Both the position numbers and the translations under genes were made by a program. A model generated the notes under the pieces. That model had not been told where the DNA came from, made no database searches, and was given only the letters and a program-made list of their open reading frames with translations. A DNA stretch of 64,000 nucleotides from positions 182,907 through 246,906 of the forward strand of contig CAWJCB010000002.1 of assembly GCA_963841105.1 (NCBI GenBank), written 5' to 3'. The stretch's first letter is position 1; each line of letters starts with the position of its first letter. Positions 8,940 to 17,056 of this stretch are shown piece by piece. This stretch comes from VAZQ01 sp963841105. GTDB taxonomy: Bacteria > Pseudomonadota > Alphaproteobacteria > Rhizobiales > Xanthobacteraceae.

Positions 8940-9689
8940 ATGAAGGCCGACAAAGCCAAGCCGAAAACAAAGATCGCCAAGCCGAAGAACGTTAAGCCGA
9001 AGAAATCCGAGTTGCGGCGCGAGGCTATTCTTCAGCACGCGTTGGCGCTGTTCGACCGCCAGGGTTTTGCCAATACGTCGCTGGACGACATCGCACGCGA
9101 GACCGGCGTCAAGCGCGAAGCGATTTACTATTACTTCAAGAACCGCGCCGAAATCCTGCTCTGCATCATCCGCCCGCAGAGCGAGGCGCTGGTCAGCGGG
9201 CTCAGGACGGTCGTCGATGCCGACTTGGACCCGCCGACCAAGTTTTATCAGGCGATTCGCAATCACCTGCAACGCTTCGACCGCCATTGCCTGGAAATGA
9301 CCATCAGCCTGCGCGACATCTATCTCGATGATGCCAGGGATGTACGTGGTGAGATGGATGAGACTTGGCGGCTCTATGAAAGCATGTGGACACGGATTAT
9401 CGCCGAGGGCCAGGCGGCGGGCCAATTCGCCGATTGCGGCGATCCGAAGATGATCGCGTTTGGCGTGCTCGGCATGTGCAATTGGCTGGCGCGCTGGTAC
9501 GACCCGCGCAAGTCGGTTTCCGTGGATGAGCTTATCGAGACCTATTTCGACATGCTCGCTCATGGCCTGGTGCGGCAAGGCGACAAGCGCCGCCGGGGCA
9601 ATGCGCTCCTCCTGGCTCAGGACTTGGATTGGCCGGGCGGCCGGTCCAAGCGGGCAACGATCGCGGCGCCTCGTCGCGCCCGCGCTTAG
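8940..9689 (+). CDS. TetR/AcrR family transcriptional regulator
   Basis: A 249-residue one-component regulator. After a lysine-rich N-terminal tail of about 25 residues (KADKAKPKTKIAKPK...) comes the TetR helix-turn-helix: REAILQHALALFDRQGFANTSLDDIARETGVKREAIYYYFKNRAEIL. The C-terminal ligand-binding half contains LEMTISLRDIYLDDARDVRGEMDETW and MCNWLARWYDP, seen in TetR proteins that sense acyl-CoA or aromatic ligands. The ATG at 8940 is chosen after GGGACGAGCACG; an upstream in-frame start at 8868 is possible but poor. It lies after the thiolase-like gene, a likely target. The ligand is not known. Confidence 0.9.
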   Translation: MKADKAKPKTKIAKPKNVKPKKSELRREAILQHALALFDRQGFANTSLDDIARETGVKREAIYYYFKNRAEILLCIIRPQSEALVSGLRTVVDADLDPPTKFYQAIRNHLQRFDRHCLEMTISLRDIYLDDARDVRGEMDETWRLYESMWTRIIAEGQAAGQFADCGDPKMIAFGVLGMCNWLARWYDPRKSVSVDELIETYFDMLAHGLVRQGDKRRRGNALLLAQDLDWPGGRSKRATIAAPRRARA

Positions 9690-9816
9690 GACATTGTCGC
9701 TGGCGATCCCGAGGCGTAGTCGCGGCTCTCTGCGTTCCTGGCCAAATGCGGATCCAAGGTTATCCGCAGCTGGCCTGCCACGCACACTTTTCCAACTGCC
9801 GCTGCAAAGCGCACGC

Positions 9817-10581
9817 TCATCCCCGTCCCACGAAGGGCATGAGGTTGGCCATCACCGTCATGAACAAAACATTCGTGTCGAGGGGAAAACTGGCCATATA
9901 GACCACCGCGCGGCCGACATCGTCAGCACGCATACGCTGCTCAGTCGCCATGCGGCCATCGGCTTGCATGACGCCTTGCCCCTCCGCCATGCGCTCGGTG
10001 AGGGGAGTCGCGGCGTTGCCGATGTCGATCTGCCCGCAGGCGATCTGGTAGCCCCGGCAGTCGAGAGAGGTCGACTTGGTCAGTCCCGTCACTGCGTGCT
10101 TGGTTGCGGTGTAGGCGACGGAACGCGGCCGCGGCGCGTGCGCGGAGATCGAGCCGTTATTGATGATGCGCCCGCCACGGGGATCCTGCGCCTTCATGAT
10201 CCTGATGGCTTCCTGCGTGCACAGAAACATCCCGGTGAGGTTGGTATCGACCACCTTTTGCCACGTCTCGTACGGCAACTCCTCGAGCGGCACGGCAGGC
10301 GCGCCGATTCCTGCATTGTTGAACAGGAGGTCGAGACGGCCAAACCCTTCCTTGGTTCTTGCGAACAGGTTTTTGATCGACTGGGGATTGCTCACGTCGG
10401 TCGCAATGGTCAAACATTTCCCGCCGGTCGAGCTGCCCTGACTCGCTGTTTCCTCCAATTTTTCCTGCCGCCGTCCAGCCAGCACTGCGGCGTATCCTTC
10501 CCGCATCAGCGCCAGTGCGACGGCTTTGCCAATGCCCGTTCCGGCGCCGGTTATGACAGCGACCTTCTGCATTTCAGCCAT
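9817..10581 (-). CDS. Short-chain dehydrogenase/reductase (SDR)
   Basis: A 254-residue classical SDR with a Rossmann fold. It shows the cofactor motif TGAGTGIG near residue 11, the NNAGIG motif, and the catalytic set Asn-Ser-Tyr-Lys (NNGSISAHAPRPRSVAYTATKHA). The Arg pair after beta-2 (LAGRRQEK) favours NADP(H). The start at 10581 is set by a very strong GGAAGGAGAGGAGG site; a long upstream open extension is not coding. It starts 23 bases after the Anbu stop codon on the same strand, so it may be read from the Anbu operon, though it is not a usual member. The substrate is unknown. Confidence 0.9.
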   Translation of the reverse strand: MAEMQKVAVITGAGTGIGKAVALALMREGYAAVLAGRRQEKLEETASQGSSTGGKCLTIATDVSNPQSIKNLFARTKEGFGRLDLLFNNAGIGAPAVPLEELPYETWQKVVDTNLTGMFLCTQEAIRIMKAQDPRGGRIINNGSISAHAPRPRSVAYTATKHAVTGLTKSTSLDCRGYQIACGQIDIGNAATPLTERMAEGQGVMQADGRMATEQRMRADDVGRAVVYMASFPLDTNVLFMTVMANLMPFVGRG

Positions 10582-10603
10582 GCCGGCCTCCTCTCCTTCC
10601 TCG

Positions 10604-11350
10604 TCAGCGAATATTTTTATATGGCGGCCGCGGTATTCCGGCGTGCGCCGCGCGAAGCGCAGCCGACCAACGTTCGCGCAGATCGTGGAAATATGGCTCG
10701 CCTGGCTCAATGCGGTAATTGAGCTCGGCGTCGCAGACATCGCGCCTGGCAATGAGAACATCGAGCGGAAGACCGACGCTGAGGTTCGAGCGCATGGTGG
10801 AATCGACCGAAACAAGCCCAACCTTCAATGCATCGTAAAGGTCAATATCGTAGGTAATCGCGCGGTCGAGCACCGGCTTGCCGTATTTGTGCTCACCGAT
10901 CTGCAGGTAAGGCGTATCCTGCGTGCATTCGATGAAGTTGCCGGCAGAATAGAGCATGAACAATCGCGGCCGTTCGCCCTTGATTTGGCCTCCCAGCAAG
11001 AAAGATACATCGAATTTCACTTCCGCTTGCTCCAGCGCCCCTCCTTCCATTTCTTCAAGCTGGCGGATCGTGCGTCCGACTCGCTGCGCGCCTTGAAAGA
11101 GCGTAGGGGCGTTCATCAGCGTTTCCGTCTCCCCGGTCTCAGGATTGTCCCAGCCCTCCCGCAACATGCTGACGACCGATTGACTCACGGAAAGATTTCC
11201 CGCCGATGCGATCGCCATGATGCGTTGACCCGGCTGGGTGAAAACGTGGAGTTTGCGGAACGTCGAGATATTGTCAACACCTGCATTGGTGCGGGTGTCG
11301 GCAAACATCACCAAGCCGTCACGGACGAGAATGCCGCAGCAATAGGTCAT
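10604..11350 (-). CDS. anbu: Anbu, proteasome-like peptidase (COG3484)
   Basis: A 248-residue Ntn-hydrolase of the proteasome beta-subunit superfamily, the Anbu (ancestral beta subunit) group. It starts MTYCCGILVRDGLVMFADTRTNAGVDN; after Met removal Thr becomes residue 1, the nucleophile, with no propeptide. Asp18 and Lys33 (FRKLHVF) sit where proteasome Asp17 and Lys33 are expected. Known Anbu proteins form open or helical rings rather than closed 28-mers, and their substrate is not established. It is the last of four genes on the minus strand: ATP-grasp, alpha-E protein, transglutaminase and Anbu, the recurrent neighbourhood of this family. A 290-base repeat-bearing gap separates it from the transglutaminase gene. 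Confidence 0.92.
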   Translation of the reverse strand: MTYCCGILVRDGLVMFADTRTNAGVDNISTFRKLHVFTQPGQRIMAIASAGNLSVSQSVVSMLREGWDNPETGETETLMNAPTLFQGAQRVGRTIRQLEEMEGGALEQAEVKFDVSFLLGGQIKGERPRLFMLYSAGNFIECTQDTPYLQIGEHKYGKPVLDRAITYDIDLYDALKVGLVSVDSTMRSNLSVGLPLDVLIARRDVCDAELNYRIEPGEPYFHDLRERWSAALRAAHAGIPRPPYKNIR

Positions 11351-11414
11351 TGTGGCAAGACCACTAAAGCGGTGCTTGTTGAAGCGGAACCAGAGCGACC
11401 GGCATACTCTGTCT

Positions 11415-11592
11415 GCTCCCTCCCCCAGCCGAAGTCGGATTTATCCGACTTCGGTCACATGCAGTGCCGAACTCGGGTAAACCCGAGTTCGGGTGGGGGA
11501 GGGCCGGGGAGGGGGGTGGCGCGAATAGCAATGCCGGTGCCTCTATCTCACGACCCCCACCCCCAACCCCTCCCCACAAGGGGGAGGGGAGC
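11415..11592. repeat. Compound palindromic repeat between transglutaminase and anbu
   Basis: A dispersed-type element framed by gctccctcccc at the left and acaagggggaggggag at the right. It holds two perfect 12-bp-arm hairpins, 11429-11454 (ccgaagtcggat / atccgacttcgg) and 11467-11492 (ccgaactcgggt / acccgagttcgg). Two G-run blocks and the string cgacccccacccc follow. The same frame, without the two inner hairpins, occurs inside thiC at 44589-44704. It fills most of the 290-base gap, in which no gene is seen. Confidence 0.85.
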
Positions 11593-11640
11593 CCACCGTA
11601 CGCGTGACGCCTCTTTAATCCATCGGAACGCGCCTTAGCA

Positions 11641-12540
11641 TCAGCTTCGCCCTTTTTTACGATGTAAGCGGCGGCCCGCCAAGGGATGCGCGACAGGGAT
11701 GCGCGACGCGAGGCTCAATTCGGCGACTGCTGCGCCGCCTGCGCTACGCGGACCCGCACCGAGAGAACCTCGCCGCGCCCACCGTGACGAGCGCCGCGCA
11801 CCGGAGCTGCCGAGATAGTCCAGCCCCACGGCGACACGCACATGAGCGTCCGTGCCACAGATGCCATTCGTCGCGTCGAAGGCAATCCAACCCAGTTCGG
11901 GCACAAATGCTTCGGCCCAGGCATGGCCGGCCTCCTGGTCGTCAACGCCGTCGCCTCGACAGAAGTAACCCCCCACGTAGCGCGCGGGAATTCCCAAGTT
12001 GCGCGCAGCCGCGATGAAGATGTGCGTGAGGTCCTGACAAACTCCTCGTCGAAGAGCAAACGCCTCCGAAGCCGTGGTCGCGGCGTGGGTCGGGTCAGGG
12101 TCATACACCATTTCCTCGTGCAGCCGCTCCACCATAAGGTGCAGAGCCTGGAGCGCGTCATCCCCGCTTGCATCGCGACAGGCGGCAGCCAGGGCGGCGA
12201 TGCTCGCGTCGGCGCCTGTCAACGGGGTCTCTCGCAAATACAGAGTCGGCGGGAACCGCTCGACCGTGCCGCACGAGATGCCGTGCACATCGCGCGTCTC
12301 GACTTCGCCCTCAACGCTGATGGCGATCTCGCGAAACGGTCCCGGCGCGGTGAACGCGTGCGTAATGTTGCCGAAGGCATCCTCGTGCCGATGCAGCCGG
12401 CTATCCGTCGAAAGATCCATGCGCCAGCGGGCGACATACTGAGCATCATGGTTGCGCGGCGTGAGTCGCAGGAGCTGGATGACGCTCGTTGCGGGCGTCT
12501 CATATTGGTAATTCGTGTGGTGCGAGATGCGAAGGCGCAT
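11641..12540 (-). CDS. Transglutaminase-like cysteine protease, Anbu-associated (3' frameshift)
   Basis: A 299-residue protein with an N-terminal transglutaminase beta domain (MRLRISHHTNYQYETPATSV, family-typical) and a papain-like transglutaminase core. The catalytic triad is Cys168 (RRGVCQDLTHIF), His206 (EAGHAWAEAFVP) and Asp222 (WIAFDATNG). The end is odd: after HVRVAVGLDYL the reading frame runs into an Arg/Ser-rich tail, while the next frame gives the expected family ending APVRGARHGG...SVRVRVAQ with a stop at 11715. One extra base near 11811 explains this. Such proteins are predicted to hydrolyse or transfer peptide or amide bonds, working with the ATP-grasp ligase and alpha-E protein upstream. 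Confidence 0.88.
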   Translation of the reverse strand: MRLRISHHTNYQYETPATSVIQLLRLTPRNHDAQYVARWRMDLSTDSRLHRHEDAFGNITHAFTAPGPFREIAISVEGEVETRDVHGISCGTVERFPPTLYLRETPLTGADASIAALAAACRDASGDDALQALHLMVERLHEEMVYDPDPTHAATTASEAFALRRGVCQDLTHIFIAAARNLGIPARYVGGYFCRGDGVDDQEAGHAWAEAFVPELGWIAFDATNGICGTDAHVRVAVGLDYLGSSGARRSSRWARRGSLGAGPRSAGGAAVAELSLASRIPVAHPLAGRRLHRKKGRS

Positions 12541-12554
12541 GGCAGAGGACAGGG

Positions 12555-12653
12555 GACGGAGGATAAGAGACAGATTCGACGCCGATTTTCCAGGGAATAA
12601 CTCAGCGGGGGGCCATTCCGTTCGGTTGCGCTCAATAATCTGTGTCCTCCGTC
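12555..12653. repeat. Imperfect inverted repeat in the alpha-E/transglutaminase gap
   Basis: Left arm gacggaggataagagacagatt (12555-12576, beginning gacggagga) pairs with right arm aatctgtgtcctccgtc (12637-12653), leaving a five- or six-base bulge. It fills the 128-base gap inside the operon and may form a hairpin in the mRNA. Strings of this sort recur between genes in related bacteria. Confidence 0.55.
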
Positions 12654-12668
12654 ATCCGTCGTCTTGCC

Positions 12669-13610
12669 TCATATCAGATACTGTTCGCCAATCGTTGCTC
12701 CCAACCGATTGTTGTCCACGATGAATCCGCTGATAAACTCGTGCAGTCCGGTCTGGAAGATTCCTTCCATCCGGCTGTTCTCGATTCGAGCGCGTATGGC
12801 GCGTGCTTGCTCCTGCGCGTGCCCCTGGCGGCCATAGGCGCGCGCAATGTGATCGAGGTAAAGCACAAGATTTTGGTAGCAGCTCGCCAACGAGCGCGGC
12901 AGCTCATCGCGCAGGATAAGCAGGTCCGCTATCAACCACGGTTTGACGCTCTCGCGATAGACCCAATGATAGGCCGTCAGCGCGGATACGGAGCGCAGGA
13001 TTGCCGCCCACTGGAAATAATCGAGCGGTCCACCGACACGCTCATGCGCCGGCAGCAGCAGATGATATTTCACGTCGAGGATGCGCGCGGTATTGTCCGC
13101 TCGCTCCATGTAGACTCCGAGCCGGGAGAACCAGTAGGCGTCGTTGCGCAGCATGGTGCGGTAGGCGGAGCCGTCGAAGCGCAGCGAGTTTTCCTGGACC
13201 CAGCGCAGGAAGCGCATGAACTCCTCGCGAGAGGTTGCGCCGTTGCCGAAGCGCTTGAGCTCCAGCCAGGTTCCATTGATGGCGTCCCACATTTCGACGG
13301 TGAGAGCGGTTCGGACAGCGCGTGCGTTGCTGCGGGCTCTCTCAAAGCAACTGCGGATGGAAGAGGGATTGGCGATTGAGAAGCAGAGAAAATCCGTAAC
13401 CGTCTCCTCACTTGCCTCCGAATAGTTGAGCGAGAAGGCGTGGCCGCAGCCCGCCGTGGCAAGCGCCGATTCCCATTCGTTGGAGGCGCCGGCATAGGCG
13501 AGCGGCAGCGTGGTCAGCCTCTGTGTGACTTCAAGGATGCGCGCGAGGTATTCCGCGCGTTCGACGTATCGCGCCAGCCAATAGAGATTATCGGCCGTGC
13601 GGGAAAGCAT
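12669..13610 (-). CDS. Alpha-E domain protein (COG2307), Anbu-associated
   Basis: A 313-residue, all-alpha protein of the alpha-E family. The family start is clear (MLSRTADNLYWLARYVERAEYLARILEV), as are conserved pieces such as MWDAINGTWLELK, FMRFLRWVQENSLRFDGSAYRTMLRNDAYWFSRLGVYMERADNTARIL and HWVYRESVKPWLIADLLILRDELPRSL. The ATG at 13610 fits the family; a GTG at 13622 is in frame but less likely. Its start is 30 bases after the stop of the ATP-grasp gene. The molecular role is unproven. Constant pairing with the circularly permuted ATP-grasp protein suggests a partner or second catalytic part in peptide or amide synthesis. Confidence 0.9.
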   Translation of the reverse strand: MLSRTADNLYWLARYVERAEYLARILEVTQRLTTLPLAYAGASNEWESALATAGCGHAFSLNYSEASEETVTDFLCFSIANPSSIRSCFERARSNARAVRTALTVEMWDAINGTWLELKRFGNGATSREEFMRFLRWVQENSLRFDGSAYRTMLRNDAYWFSRLGVYMERADNTARILDVKYHLLLPAHERVGGPLDYFQWAAILRSVSALTAYHWVYRESVKPWLIADLLILRDELPRSLASCYQNLVLYLDHIARAYGRQGHAQEQARAIRARIENSRMEGIFQTGLHEFISGFIVDNNRLGATIGEQYLI

Positions 13611-13640
13611 CTCAAAGCGCACGCGTCATATGCGACAGGT

Positions 13641-15059
13641 TCATCGATCCAGCACCCATGTGTCTTTAGTCCCGCCGCCCTGGCTGGAATTGACCACGAG
13701 AGAGCCATTCATCAGTGCGACGCGGGTCAGGCCTCCCGGCACAATGCGGATGCCGTCGCGGCCAGCGAGCACGAATGGGCGCAAGTCAACGTGCCGCAGA
13801 GCAACTCCTTCCTCGGCGCAGGTCGGACAGGTCGAGAGCGCGAGCGTCGGTTGCGCGACAAAGTTCCTGGGATTTGATTTCAGCTTGGCTCGAAAAACCG
13901 CGAGTGTTGCTGCATCAGCCTGGGGACCGATCATCATGCCGTAACCGCCAGAGCCGTGCACCTCTTTCACGACCAGCTCGCTCAGGTGGTCGAGCACATA
14001 GGCCAGGTGCTCCGGCTCCCGGCACAGCCAGGTCGGCACATTCCTGAGCATCGGCTCCGCACCCAGATAAAATTTGATGATCGCCGGCATATAGCTGTAG
14101 ATGGCCTTGTCATCGGCAATGCCGGTGCCCACCGCATTTGCGAGAGTCACGTTTCCGGCTTGATAAACCGACATCAAGCCTGGCACCCCGAGCGTTGAAT
14201 CCGGTCGGAACACGAGCGGATCGAGAAAATCGTCATCGATACGGCGATAGATCACGTCCACCCGTTTGGGACCTTGCGTCGTTCGCATATAGACGAGCTC
14301 ATCGCGCACGAAGAGGTCGCGTCCCTCGACAAGATCGACACCAAGCTTATCAGCCAGAAACGAGTGTTCGTAATAGGCTGAATTGTACACGCCGGGCGTG
14401 AGCAGAACCACGGTCGGGTCGCTGCTGGCGCTGGCTGGCGCCACCGATGTGAGCGTCGCCAGCAGATCGTCGGGGTAGTTCTCGACTGGCGCCACGCGGT
14501 GACGCGCGAACAATTCCGGAAACAGCCGCAGCATGATTTCCCGGTTCTCCAGCATGTAAGAGACGCCGGACGGTGCGCGGGCATTGTCCTCGAGCACATA
14601 AAAGATCTCCGGCTCGCTACGAACGATGTCGATACCGGCGACGTGCACGTAGATATCATGCGGCACCTTCTGTCCGTTCATCTCCGGCCGGAAGACCGGG
14701 TTCTGGAACACAAGGTCTTCCGGCACGACGCCCGCTTTTAGAATCTCGCGGCGGCCATAAACGTCGCGCACAAACTGATTGAGGGCAGTCATGCGCTGCT
14801 CGAGTCCTGCGCGCAGGATATCCCATTCGGATGCAGCGAGAATGCGCGGCAGCACGTCGAAGGGAATGAGCCGCTCTTGCGCGTCGGCCTCGCCGTACAC
14901 CGCGAAGGTGATGCCGATGCGTCGGAACAGCACCTCTGCCTCGCGCCGGCGAATGTCCAGAATTTTCGCTGGCACCTCGGCGAGCCAGCGGGCGAGCTCG
15001 CCATAGGCGGGACGCACGGTCCCATCCATACCCGTCATCTCGTCGAACGCGCCGGCCAT
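13641..15059 (-). CDS. Circularly permuted ATP-grasp peptide/amide ligase (COG2308), Anbu-associated
   Basis: A 472-residue protein of the circularly permuted ATP-grasp type 2 family. It has the YGRREILKAGVVPEDLVFQNPVFRPEMNG segment, the ATP-binding region VLEDNARAPSGVSYMLENREIM, the acidic metal-binding stretch DVIYRRIDDDFLDPL, and the nucleotide loop LVVKEVHGSGGYGMMIGP. The ending VNSSQGGGTKDTWVL is typical. ATP-grasp enzymes join a carboxylate to an amine through acyl phosphate. The ATG at 15059 is preferred over a GTG at 15068. It is the first gene of the set ATP-grasp, alpha-E, transglutaminase, Anbu. The product of this predicted biosynthetic set has not been identified. Confidence 0.93.
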   Translation of the reverse strand: MAGAFDEMTGMDGTVRPAYGELARWLAEVPAKILDIRRREAEVLFRRIGITFAVYGEADAQERLIPFDVLPRILAASEWDILRAGLEQRMTALNQFVRDVYGRREILKAGVVPEDLVFQNPVFRPEMNGQKVPHDIYVHVAGIDIVRSEPEIFYVLEDNARAPSGVSYMLENREIMLRLFPELFARHRVAPVENYPDDLLATLTSVAPASASSDPTVVLLTPGVYNSAYYEHSFLADKLGVDLVEGRDLFVRDELVYMRTTQGPKRVDVIYRRIDDDFLDPLVFRPDSTLGVPGLMSVYQAGNVTLANAVGTGIADDKAIYSYMPAIIKFYLGAEPMLRNVPTWLCREPEHLAYVLDHLSELVVKEVHGSGGYGMMIGPQADAATLAVFRAKLKSNPRNFVAQPTLALSTCPTCAEEGVALRHVDLRPFVLAGRDGIRIVPGGLTRVALMNGSLVVNSSQGGGTKDTWVLDR

Positions 15060-15259
15060 TGCTCGCACCGCTCGCGCGCCCGGTGGTCAGGGGTAACCGC
15101 GCGCCCGCCCGATCCTAGCTGCAAGCTTTGCGCCAACCAACCGGAAGAGCTTCATCTCGCGCATTAAGCGGGGTTGCTCAAAGATTGAGCAAAGCTGCTC
15201 GCTCCGAGTCTCCGGACAGGGTGCTGCGGGTGGGAGTCCTCGGCAGCTCGGCATTAGAT

Positions 15260-15913
15260 TTAGCCGGGCAGGGGGATATCGCCGACGTCCTTTGGCACCT
15301 TGTAGCCCCTCTGCACCGCCGGCCGCGCGGCAATGGCCGTGTACCAGCGCTTCACCTGCGGATACTGCTTGAGATCGATGGTCTGCCATTCAAAGCGCGA
15401 GACCCATGGCCATATGGCGATGTCGGCGATGGAATATTCGCCCGCAACATAATCGCGCCCCTTGAGCCTGCGGTCGAGCACGCCATAGAGCCGATGCGCC
15501 TCCTTGAGGTAGCGCTCCTCGGCGTAAGGCGCCTTGCCTTTGTTGTATTTCACGAAGTGATGCACCTGTCCAAACATCGGGCCAGGGCCTCCCATCTGCC
15601 ACATCAGCCATTCCAGCACGCGGTAGCGCGGCTCGCCCTCTTTCGGCAGGAGCTTTCCTGTCTTGTCCGCGAGATAGATCATCAGCGCGCCCGACTCCAT
15701 CAGCGTCATCCCGGTGTCGCGGTCCACAATGGCCGGAATGCGATTATTGGGACTGATCGCCAGATACTCCGGCTTGAGCTGCTCATCCTTGGTGATGTCC
15801 ACCGGATGCACGGTGTAGGGCAGCCCGATCTCCTCGAGCATGATGGACGCCTTGCGTCCGTTCGGGGTGGTCCAGGTATAAAGATCGATCACAGTGTTCC
15901 TTTCAATGCTCAC
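15260..15913 (-). CDS. Glutathione S-transferase, nu-class-like (YfcG/YghU type)
   Basis: A 217-residue cytosolic GST. The thioredoxin-like N-domain reads IDLYTWTTPNGRKASIMLEEIGLPYTVHPVDI, with the TPNGRK active-site motif of disulfide-reducing nu-class GSTs. NNRIPAIVD and the ESGALMIYLADKTG glutathione-binding turn follow. The helical C-domain includes MFGQVHHFVKYN and the folding-core helix EYSIADIAIWPWV. Nu-class enzymes work mainly as glutathione-dependent disulfide or peroxide reductases. The stop is at the edge of a 200-base space before the Anbu operon. It lies 23 bases downstream of the HtrA-like gene and may be cotranscribed with it. Confidence 0.9.
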   Translation of the reverse strand: MSIERNTVIDLYTWTTPNGRKASIMLEEIGLPYTVHPVDITKDEQLKPEYLAISPNNRIPAIVDRDTGMTLMESGALMIYLADKTGKLLPKEGEPRYRVLEWLMWQMGGPGPMFGQVHHFVKYNKGKAPYAEERYLKEAHRLYGVLDRRLKGRDYVAGEYSIADIAIWPWVSRFEWQTIDLKQYPQVKRWYTAIAARPAVQRGYKVPKDVGDIPLPG

Positions 15914-15936
15914 ACATGCGCGTTCTGCAGGACGTT

Positions 15937-17040
15937 CTACTGCCTTCGCCCGATATCCACCACGTCGAGCTGGACCGAGCGATCCTGTCCATCGCGCCTG
16001 ACCTGCAATGTCACGGGCTTTCCCACACCCACGCGCTCGAGCTCGTCGGTCAAATCCGGCAATCTGTGCACCTGCTTGCCGTCCACTGCCACGATCACAT
16101 CTCCTAGCCGGCCACCAGTGCCATCGACGCCCTGAAGTCCGGCGCGCGCGGCGGGAGAGCCCGGCACCGTGCGCACCACGGCCACGCCCTCAGCGCCCGC
16201 GCGTGTTGCGGCGGCTTCGGGTGCTGCGACAATGCCGATCCCCGGCGTCGGTACATAACCCCTGCTGATGATGGCCGGCACCACGCGATTGACCACATCA
16301 ATGGGAATGGCAAAGCCGATGCCTGCGCTGGTGCCCGACGGTGAAAGGATCGCCGTATTGACGCCGATTGCCCGGCCCGCCGAATCCAGAAGCGGCCCGC
16401 CGGAATTGCCAGGATTGATGGCCGCGTCCGTCTGGATCACGTTGGCAATCTCGCGCCCGGCGCTGGTCGGCAGGTGCCGCTTGAGCGCGCTGATGATGCC
16501 GGTCGTCAGCGACTGATCGAGGCCGAAAGGGTTGCCGATGGCAAATACCGATTGTCCGACCTTCAGATCACTGGACGTGCCGATCGCGATGGGCGGCGGC
16601 AGGTCCCTGGTCGAGTCCACCTGGATCACGGCGAGATCATAGTTGGGCGCAGTGCCGACGACGTGCGCGTGCAGCACCTGGCCGGATGCAAGGCGCACCA
16701 CGAGGTCGTCGGTCCCTTCAACCACGTGATTGTTGGTGACGATGTGGCCGGCCTTGTCCCATACGAAACCCGTGCCGGTTTGCGCCGCCACGCCTTCGCC
16801 CTCGGAAGGCGCCGCAGCCTCGAGTGAAGCGGCGCGGCCCACCACCTGTACCACCGAGGGAGATACGTGCTCGAACAGATCCACCGTCGAGCGCTCGAGC
16901 TCGGACAGGTTTCCCCGCGGCTCGACCGCCCTTGGCGTCGTTGCCGAATAGAAAAATCGGTAGAAATAAGGCTGTGCAACGTAGACGCCAAAGACGATCA
17001 CCAGCGCAAGAATGATGAGCCGGGTGAGGCGGTGGTCCAT
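15937..17040 (-). CDS. HtrA/DegP-type trypsin-like serine protease with PDZ domain
   Basis: A 367-residue envelope protease. An N-terminal membrane anchor (LTRLIILALVIVFGVYVA, residues 5-22) is followed by a trypsin-like domain with triad His105 (TNNHVVEG), Asp135 (APNYDLAVIQV) and Ser213 (NPGNSGGPL). One PDZ domain covers roughly residues 275-360 (GSPAARAGLQGVDGTGGRLGDVIVAVDGKQV). One PDZ and an uncleaved anchor fit the DegS/HtrA2 layout, so it may trim or sense misfolded envelope proteins. It starts 17 bases after the stop of the feruloyl-CoA synthetase gene on the same strand, probably by operon read-through rather than a shared role. Confidence 0.93.
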   Translation of the reverse strand: MDHRLTRLIILALVIVFGVYVAQPYFYRFFYSATTPRAVEPRGNLSELERSTVDLFEHVSPSVVQVVGRAASLEAAAPSEGEGVAAQTGTGFVWDKAGHIVTNNHVVEGTDDLVVRLASGQVLHAHVVGTAPNYDLAVIQVDSTRDLPPPIAIGTSSDLKVGQSVFAIGNPFGLDQSLTTGIISALKRHLPTSAGREIANVIQTDAAINPGNSGGPLLDSAGRAIGVNTAILSPSGTSAGIGFAIPIDVVNRVVPAIISRGYVPTPGIGIVAAPEAAATRAGAEGVAVVRTVPGSPAARAGLQGVDGTGGRLGDVIVAVDGKQVHRLPDLTDELERVGVGKPVTLQVRRDGQDRSVQLDVVDIGRRQ

Positions 17041-17056
17041 TGCGTGCCCTCCTTTA

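Noticed and set aside
10604..11350. HslV or a 20S-type proteasome subunit
   Set aside because: No hslU, no propeptide, and the start MTYCCGILVRDG with its neighbours fits Anbu, not HslV.
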